Source of the DNA: an uncultured Dehalococcoidia bacterium
GTDB taxonomy: Bacteria; Chloroflexota; Dehalococcoidia; Lucifugimonadales; UBA1127
Direction: 5' to 3'
Length of the DNA stretch: 64,000 nucleotides
Assembly: GCA_951812285.1 (NCBI GenBank)
Contig: OX638292.1
Coordinates: 2,131,001-2,195,000, forward strand
Below are positions 35,636 to 42,485 of this stretch, piece by piece. The translations under genes were made by a program, and so were the position numbers. Every line of letters starts with the position of its first letter. Positions within the stretch are counted from its first letter, which is position 1. The notes beneath the pieces were generated by a model that worked only from the letters and a program-made list of their open reading frames with translations, made no database searches and was not told where the DNA came from.

Positions 35636-35791
35636 TGCTGTTTTCAGCTAGGGGCCTTGCACGCCCCTCCGGCTTTTCCGGCCCGCAAGTCGTAGCTGCG
35701 TCTTGCACAAAGCGGCAAGGGGACGGCCCGCAAACCCGGCCTCGTCCCCCTCCCTCGATGCACCCTGGCGCATAGCTGCGCCAGCTACGAC
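35636..35791 (-). repeat. Structured leader element, copy B
   Basis: Read leftward, the leader contains a TGGCGCA-loop-TGCGCCA hairpin (35,766-35,783), a GGGGACG/CGTCCCC hairpin (35,719-35,749), a GCAAG...CTTGC hairpin (35,685-35,707) and TAGCTGAAAACAGCA (35,650-35,636) just before the ribosome site. CAGCTACGAC (35,782-35,791) can also pair with GTCGTAGCTG (35,689-35,698), an alternative long-range fold that would exclude the small hairpins. That is the logic of an attenuator or riboswitch-like leader. Confidence 0.6.
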
Positions 35792-35952
35792 AGGGACGCC
35801 GTCTTCCGCTCCCGACCCACGGGGCATCTCCTGTACGCGGGTAGTACACCACGATTCTGGGGCTCTCCATGAGTCCCTGGACGGTCGTGCGTCCATGCAC
35901 CCCCCTCCGTTGCATTTCGCTGCCCGCAGCTGACCCCCACACTGTTGATTCT

Positions 35953-35964
35953 GAACATTCGTTC
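35953..35964. promoter_or_regulatory. GAAC-N4-GTTC operator between the two core operons
   Basis: GAACATTCGTTC, overlapping a second inverted repeat GTTCT-AACA-AGAAC. It lies 25 bases before the conjugation operon and about 340 bases before the leftward operon. The same GAAC-N4-GTTC pattern sits in the promoter of the XRE gene at 59.1 kb. It also resembles the LexA box of Gram-positive bacteria, so either protein could bind. Confidence 0.5.
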
Positions 35965-35988
35965 TAACAAGAACTCACGGAGGTGCCC

Positions 35989-36585
35989 ATGCTTCGACTC
36001 CAGCATGCCTCGATCCCGCGCCTCGGCAGGATGGCCATCGTCCTCCTCATCGCCGCGGCGGCCCTGCTGCCCGTCCTCCCCGCCGCCGCCCAAGCCCCGC
36101 CCGGCACCGTCATGGTGAACGCCCGCGGGGACCTGGTGGAGCGCCGGGACGACGGGAGCTTCATCGCCCGCCCCGTCTTCGACAGCCCCCTGGCAGTGCT
36201 CCACTACGGCCTCCGGGACGCGGACACCGGCACGTGGCTCACGGGCGTCTACCGGGTCATCGACGGCGACCGCGCCCTGGCCCACGGCTGGGAGTACTCC
36301 TTCGTCTACCCCGACCTGCCCGAGCACCCCGACCTGGACCCCGAGGAGGCCTACCTCCTGGTGATGCTGACGGCGGAGACCCTCGGGGACGCCCTCCAGA
36401 CCCACTACGCCGTCGTCCCCGTCCACCAGCCCGACAACCTCTGGGACCGGGTGCTGGCGGCCCTCAACCCCGAGCGGTGGGCCCGCGCCCTGGCCGCCTG
36501 GATCATCCAGGGCGTGCACGGGACCCTGTGCGGGGCGGTGGAGCGGGCCGTGGGCGGCGACGTCGACAACTGCGAGGGGGTGTAG
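35989..36585 (+). CDS. Secreted protein, first gene of conjugation operon
   Basis: 198 residues from the ATG at 35989, six bases after ACGGAGG. A signal peptide is clear: basic start, then MAIVLLIAAAALLPVLPAAA with an AQA cleavage-like end at about residue 35. The mature part is acidic, with no known domain. A Cys pair near the end (LCGAVERAVGG, DNC) may form a disulfide. It probably acts outside the membrane in the mating channel. Confidence 0.7.
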   Translation: MLRLQHASIPRLGRMAIVLLIAAAALLPVLPAAAQAPPGTVMVNARGDLVERRDDGSFIARPVFDSPLAVLHYGLRDADTGTWLTGVYRVIDGDRALAHGWEYSFVYPDLPEHPDLDPEEAYLLVMLTAETLGDALQTHYAVVPVHQPDNLWDRVLAALNPERWARALAAWIIQGVHGTLCGAVERAVGGDVDNCEGV

Positions 36586-36587
36586 CC

Positions 36588-37547
36588 GTGGAGGACGTCT
36601 TCACCGGCACCCCCGCGTCCCTGACCTACGCCCATCCCCTGGTGCGGGAGGCCTGGTCCATCGTCTGGTACATCACCACCGGCGCCCTGGTCTGCATCCT
36701 GGGCTGGATGGGGCTCACCATGATCGTCGGCCACCACCTGGGGCGGGAGCAGGCGGGCTGGCGGGAGCTGGCGCCCCGGCTGGTCCTTGGCCTCGTGGCC
36801 GCGGCCTCCTCCCTCTGGTGGTGCGCCCTGGTCCTGGACCTGGCCCACGCCGTCTCCACCTACGTGGCCACCGTCCTGGACGTGCGTCCCGGCGACCTGC
36901 TCCGCTCCACCGTGGACACCCTGCTGACGGCGGTGCAGGCTGGGAGCGTGGGCATGGCCCTCTTCATGGCCGTTTTGTACATGATCTATGGGTTCTTCGT
37001 CCTGTATGTGCTTATCCAGATGCTGCTCCGCATCGCCCTCATCGACCTGCTCCTAGCCCTGGCCCCCATCGCCCTGGGCCTCTGGATCCTGCCCCACACG
37101 GCGGGCTGGGGACGGCACTGGCTCCGGACCTTCCTCATCACCGTCTTCCAGCAGGCGGTGCAGCTGATCGCCCTGGCCCTGGGCATCGGGTTCCTCAACG
37201 AGTTCGCGGGCATCGCCGCATTTGAGCCGGTGCAAGACCTGGTCTGGAAGCTGCTGCTCTCCATGGGATTCATCTACCTGGCCGGCCGGGTGCCGTCCCT
37301 CTTGGGCAACGCCAACACCTTCGACCACTGGCTCCAGACCCTCCACTTCGGCATGGCCCTGCCGGGCTCCCTGGCCCGCAACGTCCGGACCGTCGCCATG
37401 CTGGCCAGCGGCGCCGCCGCCGGGCCCGCGGGCGTGGCCGCCGCCGGGGCGGGGGCGTCGGTGGCGGCCCGGGGCGTGCGCTCCGCCGTGGACCTGGCGT
37501 CATCCGCCGGGGCGGCGGTGACGTCGCCCCGGAGCAGCGGCGAGTAG
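36588..37547 (+). CDS. VirB6/TrbL-like conjugal transfer membrane protein
   Basis: 319 residues from a GTG two bases after the previous stop. At least six hydrophobic segments are visible, for example IVWYITTGALVCILGWMGLT, FMAVLYMIYGFFVLYVLIQM and ALIDLLLALAPIALGLWIL. Their order with an Ala/Gly-rich cytoplasmic tail is that of TrbL/VirB6 proteins, the inner-membrane core of type IV secretion channels. It is followed by pilin, VirB3-, VirB4- and VirD4-like genes, which supports the call. Confidence 0.8.
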   Translation: MEDVFTGTPASLTYAHPLVREAWSIVWYITTGALVCILGWMGLTMIVGHHLGREQAGWRELAPRLVLGLVAAASSLWWCALVLDLAHAVSTYVATVLDVRPGDLLRSTVDTLLTAVQAGSVGMALFMAVLYMIYGFFVLYVLIQMLLRIALIDLLLALAPIALGLWILPHTAGWGRHWLRTFLITVFQQAVQLIALALGIGFLNEFAGIAAFEPVQDLVWKLLLSMGFIYLAGRVPSLLGNANTFDHWLQTLHFGMALPGSLARNVRTVAMLASGAAAGPAGVAAAGAGASVAARGVRSAVDLASSAGAAVTSPRSSGE

Positions 37548-37686
37548 ATGGAGCGTGAAGGAGGAGTCATGGGCCCATAGGGGAGCGGTGACGCCGCGGG
37601 ACGACACCGAGACACGGAGGGGGCGCGCAGAGCCCCGGAGCAGAAGAACGCAACACAGCGCGCGAGCGCGAGGAGGGAGAAGAAGA

Positions 37687-37977
37687 ATGGAACAGTTGAC
37701 GCAGACGATTTCGAACCTTGTGGGGATCATGCTTGGCCTGGTGGGGGCCGTCGGGGTGGGATTTTTCATCTACGGCGCCTACCTCTATCTCACGGCCTCG
37801 GGAGCGCCCCACCAGATGGAGCGGGGCAAGAGCGCCATGATGACGGCCATCGCCGGCATCGTGCTGGCCATGGTGGCCTTCGGCGTGGTCGAAGTGGTCA
37901 TGGACGCCGTGGTGGACCCGGTGGTCGACGTGGACGTCCCCAGCCCGGCGACGCCCACACCGACGCCGACCTCTTAG
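37687..37977 (+). CDS. VirB2/TrbC-like pilin
   Basis: 96 residues from the ATG at 37687 (GAGGAGGG ahead; the longer frame is rejected). Two hydrophobic helices (IMLGLVGAVGVGFFIYGAYL and MTAIAGIVLAMVAFGVVEVV) are separated by a short charged loop containing GAPHQMERGK, the usual type IV pilin subunit layout of Gram-positive-type elements. The C-terminus is a Pro-Thr run, odd for a pilin and probably exposed. Confidence 0.7.
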   Translation: MEQLTQTISNLVGIMLGLVGAVGVGFFIYGAYLYLTASGAPHQMERGKSAMMTAIAGIVLAMVAFGVVEVVMDAVVDPVVDVDVPSPATPTPTPTS

Positions 37978-38017
37978 GGGACGTCGAGGAGCTCAAGAAT
38001 ACTAGGAGGATGTAACG

Positions 38018-39847
38018 ATGCGAGAACACGAAGTGCCCACCCACGTGCAGGCCGAGGACCGGGTGCTGCTGTGGTTCACCTTTCCCCAGATCGTGGCCCT
38101 GACGGCGGTGGCGGCCCTGGCCTACGGGGTCTACCGTTACGCGCCCGTCGGGCCGGAGGCGGTCCGCATCGCCCTGGCGGCGGGCTTCGCCCTCACCGGC
38201 GCGGTGCTGACGGCGGGGCAGGTCGGGGGCCGGCGGCTCCCGGCGGTGGCTGCGGACCTGCTGCGGTTCGCCCTGGGGCCCCGCCGGTACGCGGGCCAAG
38301 CCGCCGACCTGGTGCGGGCCGAGGCCCCGGCCCCGGTCGCTGCCGCCGCGACGCCGGGGCTCGGACAGCGCCTGGTCCAGCTGGCGCGTCGCCGACCTCG
38401 CGATGACGCGGACCCTGGCGACGACCCGGTGCGTGCCGAGGATCCGTCGCAGGTCGCCTCCGAGTCGGCGGGGCTCCTGCAGCACCTGGCGGAAAAGGCC
38501 CGTCGGCGGCTCCGCCGGGAGCGCCGGAGCGGCGAGCGGCGCAACGGCCGCCGTCGCCCGGGCCTCGGCTGGCTGAAGAGCGTCCGCCAGAGGCGGGGCA
38601 GCGGGAAGCCCGGTGACGGAACGCGGCGGCAGGGCCGCCGCAGCAAAAGCGCCCGGAAACGGTGGCTCGGGACGGCGGCGACGGTCCTCCTCATGGCGGC
38701 CATCCTGCCCCAGACGGCCCTGGCCCAGGGGCTCAACCCGGCGCAGCAGCAGTGGCGGTCGAACGACATCGCCTTCGAGCCAGGGGCGCCGGTGCCGGGC
38801 CGCCGGCTCTACGTGGAGGCCCTGGAGGTCTCAGGCGGACGGGCCACGGCGACGGTGCGGGCCGCGGCGGCCCTAGAGGTGCGGGCCCAAGCCTACGGCG
38901 GCCCGGGGGGCCGGTCGCTGGTGACGTCCCAGACCGAAACACTGGTCACGGGGCAGGCGGCGGTCTTCGACCTGCCCCTTACAGGAGACGTCCCCTCCCT
39001 CACCCTCTCCTGGGTGGACCGCACCCTGCAGGCGGGGGCCGTCTCTCTCCTCCTCGCCCAGTTGCCCCATCCCCTGCCGACGGCCGAGGGGGAGCTCTGC
39101 GACCTGCGGCTCACGTCTCTGGCGTGGCGACCCGGCGCCATCGACGGCAGGGTGGCCGCCGCCTGCGTGACGTCCCTCCCGGAGACCCTCACCGTGGACA
39201 CCGTCACCGGCCACCGGAGCGCGCAGGCGGAAGTGGTGGGCACCGGGCGGGTGACGGCCGTCACGGGGACCGTCACCGTCGGGAACGGCACGGCATCGGT
39301 GCGCATACCCTTCGTTCGTGACGGAGTGACGTCCTTCAGCCTCCCCGTCGGCGCCGGGGCGGCGACCCACCGCCTGACGGTGGTCGCCAACCTGCAGGCG
39401 ACCCTCGCCGTCTCCCTGCCGCCGGTGGTGGAACTGACCCACCATCCGGCCCGGGTGGAGCAGGTCACCACGACAGTGCAGCTGTATCGCCCGGGGGACA
39501 GCGACTACGACAGCCAGACGGTGACTGTCACCCACGATGACGGCAGCACGTCCTCGGCCACGGCCACGGCCTACGCCTCCGTCCCCGCCGTCAGCGTCTC
39601 GCGGGACGTCACGGTGGACGTGACGCACAAGGAGCACGTGCGGGCCGAGCTGGTAGACCGGGGAGACGTCCAGCGCACCCGCCCGCAGACCACGGCCCTC
39701 GGTGCCGCCATCTTCGCCGACGCCCCCTATCAGACGCTGACCCTGCCCACCCCCGAGCCGGAGCCGCCCGTGGGCACCCAGTCTCCCAGCGGCGACGGTG
39801 CGGTGCAGGAGACCTTCAGCATCCTCGGGTGGACATGGCCGTGGTAG
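38018..39847 (+). CDS. PrgI/VirB3-like protein fused to a large extracellular domain
   Basis: 609 residues. Residues 1-70 (VPTHVQAEDRVLLWFTFPQI, then two membrane segments) are the PrgI family, the VirB3 counterpart that docks VirB4. Residues 100-215 are very Arg-rich and probably cytoplasmic. A further hydrophobic stretch (GTAATVLLMAAILPQTALA, about 217-235) leads to some 370 residues of Thr/Val-rich beta-type sequence likely outside the cell. PrgI proteins are normally about 100-150 residues, so this is an unusual fusion. An AGGAGG site precedes the ATG. Confidence 0.7.
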   Translation: MREHEVPTHVQAEDRVLLWFTFPQIVALTAVAALAYGVYRYAPVGPEAVRIALAAGFALTGAVLTAGQVGGRRLPAVAADLLRFALGPRRYAGQAADLVRAEAPAPVAAAATPGLGQRLVQLARRRPRDDADPGDDPVRAEDPSQVASESAGLLQHLAEKARRRLRRERRSGERRNGRRRPGLGWLKSVRQRRGSGKPGDGTRRQGRRSKSARKRWLGTAATVLLMAAILPQTALAQGLNPAQQQWRSNDIAFEPGAPVPGRRLYVEALEVSGGRATATVRAAAALEVRAQAYGGPGGRSLVTSQTETLVTGQAAVFDLPLTGDVPSLTLSWVDRTLQAGAVSLLLAQLPHPLPTAEGELCDLRLTSLAWRPGAIDGRVAAACVTSLPETLTVDTVTGHRSAQAEVVGTGRVTAVTGTVTVGNGTASVRIPFVRDGVTSFSLPVGAGAATHRLTVVANLQATLAVSLPPVVELTHHPARVEQVTTTVQLYRPGDSDYDSQTVTVTHDDGSTSSATATAYASVPAVSVSRDVTVDVTHKEHVRAELVDRGDVQRTRPQTTALGAAIFADAPYQTLTLPTPEPEPPVGTQSPSGDGAVQETFSILGWTWPW

Positions 39848-40155
39848 CACGTGTCGTCACCGGCGCTTTGCTGGCCCTTGCGGCCCTCTCAGGCATGGGC
39901 GTGGGGCCCAACGACCCACGGGCCCTGCTCACCGAGTTCGACCGGGTTATCACGGCCATGGCCTTCGCGGCGGCGGGCCTCGCCGTCTTCGCCATCGTCT
40001 GGGCCGGCGTCGTCCTCATGGCCGAGGGGACGGAGGAGCGGGGCTCGGGGCGGGCCAAGAACGCCGTCTTCGGGGCCGTGGTGGGGCTGGTGCTGGTCCT
40101 CTCTGCCAAGGCCGTCGCCCTGGCGCTCCTGAGCCAGGTCCACCCCATCTCCTAG
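39835..40155 (+). CDS. Second VirB2-like small membrane protein
   Basis: 106 residues from the ATG at 39835 (a GTG at 39829 is possible), overlapping the previous gene by 13 bases. Three hydrophobic stretches, the last two (AMAFAAAGLAVFAIVWAGVV and AVFGAVVGLVLVLSAKAVAL) separated by EGTEERGSGRAK, match the pilin-type topology of the protein at 37,687. It is either a second pilin or a channel component. Confidence 0.65.
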   Translation: MAVVARVVTGALLALAALSGMGVGPNDPRALLTEFDRVITAMAFAAAGLAVFAIVWAGVVLMAEGTEERGSGRAKNAVFGAVVGLVLVLSAKAVALALLSQVHPIS

Positions 40156-40242
40156 GCGGCAGGAGACGTCACCCACACCGACGGTCGTCACATCCATGAC
40201 GGTGTGCCGACCCGGAACGATTCAGAGACAGGAGGAATGCGC

Positions 40243-42435
40243 GTGAAGTCGATCTTAGGCAGGAAGAAGCAACGGCAGGATGAGCAGTCGCAGCAGAACG
40301 GGGCAATGCCCCCCCTTCCCCGGTGCTTCATGCTCTCGCATGTGGAAGAGGAGTCCCTGGTGCGCCTGGACGGCGTCAGGCTGGGGGTCTGCGAGGTGCT
40401 GGGGCTGGAGATGGACGAGCCCCGGTTGGGATCCTTCGCCGGGGCCCTGAACGCCCTGGACTTCGCCGCGCAACTCCTGGTCCGCCAGCATGGGCCCGTT
40501 TTGGGACGTCTCCGGGACGAGCTCGCGGCGGCCGAGCCGGCGTCCCTGCCGCCCCAGACCCGCGGGGCGGCGGAATCCCTGCGGGGGCTCCTGAGCCGTC
40601 TCGAGCAGCGGGAGGGCGTGCTGGACCGGCGCTTCTACGCCGTCGCCGAGCTCGGACGCCAGGGCGACCTGCGGGGGCTCCTGTCCCGGGCGGGCCTCTC
40701 TGTGCACCCCCTCCAGGGCCGGCAGCTTCGCATGTTCGTCGCCGCCTGCGCCCTGGGCGGCTCGCCGTCCGAGGTGGACGGGGACGTCTCCGTCGAGGTC
40801 GAGGTGAACCGGGGCGACGTGCGGGTGGGCGAGCGTCACATCCGGGCCCTGCACTTGGCCAACTGGCCCCGGGCCCTGGCCCCCGGTTTCCTGCAGGGGC
40901 TCATGGCCGCCGGCGCCCACATGGACCTCTCCCTCCACCTGGGGCCCATCCCCGCGGAGCAGGCGGCCCGGACCCTGGAGTGGCAGAAGGTGAGTTTCGA
41001 GTCGGCCCACGCCCTCTCCCAGCGGCGGGGCCGCACCATGTCCCCCGAGGCGGAGATCGCCCTGGAGGACGTCACACGCCTGCGCGACGAGGTGCAGCGG
41101 GGCCGGGAGCGCCTCTTCCACGCCTCCCTCTCTCTCACGCTCCACGCCGCCGATGCGGCGTCGCTGAAGGAGGCGACCCAGCGGGCACGGGCCCACTTCG
41201 GCGCCACCCTGGGGAAGCTGGACCCCCTCCCCTTCCGCCAGCGCGAGGGGGTGCTGGCCTCCCTGCCCCTGGGGCTCAACGCCGTGAACCAGTGGCGGAC
41301 CCTGGACACCTCCTCCCTGGCCCGCCTCTACCCCTTCTCGCCCCCGGACCTGGACACCCGGTCGGGCACCCTCTACGGCCTGGACCTGCGCTCCTCGTCC
41401 CCGGTGGTCTACGACCCCTTCGACGGCACGCACCTGAACGCCAACACCGCCGTCCTAGCCCGGTCGGGATCGGGAAAGTCCTTTGCGACGAAGCTGGGAG
41501 TGCTCCGGGGCCTCTGCCGGGGGGTGCGGGCCTATGTCATCGACCCCGAGGGGGAGTACGCCGACATGGCCCGGGCCGCCGGGGGGCGCGTGCTCTCGCC
41601 GGGCGTCCCCGGCCAGGGCATGAACCCCTTCGTCCTCGACCGGAGCGACGGCGAGGAGATGCTGCTCAGGATCGGCAGCCTCAGACGCCTCATCGAGGTC
41701 ATGGTGGGCGAGCGCCTCAGCGTCGAGCGTCGGGCTGCCCTAGACCACGTCCTGGCCACCTACTACGCCGAACCCCGGGAGGGGGCCGGCTTCAAGGACT
41801 TCTACGCCTACCTCAAGGCAGAGGACAGCGACGGGCTGGCGGGGCTGCTGCGGCCCTTCGCCACCGGCAGCCTCCGCCATCTGTTGTCGGACGAGGGCGA
41901 CGACCTCCTGACCAACGAGGCGCTGGTGACCGTCTTCGACCTGCGCCTCCTGGAGCCCGAGCTCCGCCCCGCCGCCACCATGGTCTGCACCGAGACGGTG
42001 TGGGCGGCGGCCGCCCGGGACCCCCGGCCCCGGCTCCTGGTCGTGGACGAGGTCTGGAGCATCATGCAGCACCCCGAGGGGGCCGCCTTCATGGTCTCCA
42101 TGGCCAAGCGCGCGCGGAAGCACCGGCTGGGGCTCCATTTCATCACCCAGGACGTCCAGGACCTGCTCTCGGAGGACACCTCCCGGGCCATCACCGGCCA
42201 CTCGGGGCGGGCCCTCCTGCAGAACGCCGCCTTCAAGCTCCTCCTCCAGCAGGACGCGGCGGCGATATCGGCCGTGGGCGGGGCCTTCGACCTGCCCCAC
42301 GACCTGCAGCGCTGGCTCCTCTCCTGCCCCCGGGGCGACGGGCTGCTCTTGGCCAAGGGCAACCGCTTCCCCGTCCGCATCGAGGCCACCCCCGAGGAGA
42401 CGGCCATCATCGAGTGGCGTCCCGGCCCTCGCTAG
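40243..42435 (+). CDS. VirB4-family conjugation ATPase
   Basis: 730 residues if it begins at the GTG at 40243, seven bases after GGAGG; an ATG at 40237 is too close to that site. NTAVLARSGSGKSFATKLG (about 405-415) is the Walker A loop, RAYVIDPEGEYADMA follows, LLVVDEVWSIMQ (about 598) is Walker B, and HFITQDVQDLL is a TrwB/VirB4 motif. It powers pilus assembly and substrate transfer on the inner membrane face, docked on the PrgI-like protein. Confidence 0.9.
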   Translation: MKSILGRKKQRQDEQSQQNGAMPPLPRCFMLSHVEEESLVRLDGVRLGVCEVLGLEMDEPRLGSFAGALNALDFAAQLLVRQHGPVLGRLRDELAAAEPASLPPQTRGAAESLRGLLSRLEQREGVLDRRFYAVAELGRQGDLRGLLSRAGLSVHPLQGRQLRMFVAACALGGSPSEVDGDVSVEVEVNRGDVRVGERHIRALHLANWPRALAPGFLQGLMAAGAHMDLSLHLGPIPAEQAARTLEWQKVSFESAHALSQRRGRTMSPEAEIALEDVTRLRDEVQRGRERLFHASLSLTLHAADAASLKEATQRARAHFGATLGKLDPLPFRQREGVLASLPLGLNAVNQWRTLDTSSLARLYPFSPPDLDTRSGTLYGLDLRSSSPVVYDPFDGTHLNANTAVLARSGSGKSFATKLGVLRGLCRGVRAYVIDPEGEYADMARAAGGRVLSPGVPGQGMNPFVLDRSDGEEMLLRIGSLRRLIEVMVGERLSVERRAALDHVLATYYAEPREGAGFKDFYAYLKAEDSDGLAGLLRPFATGSLRHLLSDEGDDLLTNEALVTVFDLRLLEPELRPAATMVCTETVWAAAARDPRPRLLVVDEVWSIMQHPEGAAFMVSMAKRARKHRLGLHFITQDVQDLLSEDTSRAITGHSGRALLQNAAFKLLLQQDAAAISAVGGAFDLPHDLQRWLLSCPRGDGLLLAKGNRFPVRIEATPEETAIIEWRPGPR

Positions 42436-42485
42436 GGGGGTCTTCGACCCATCTGGTTTCGAAAAGACGAATTGGAGGTTATGTC

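Noticed and set aside
40323-42485. Apparent 1,614-codon open frame preceding the coupling protein
   Set aside because: Upstream of 42,486 the residues are Pro/Arg/Gly-rich shadow of the VirB4 gene in another frame; the real gene starts at the ATG with GGAGG at 42,474.
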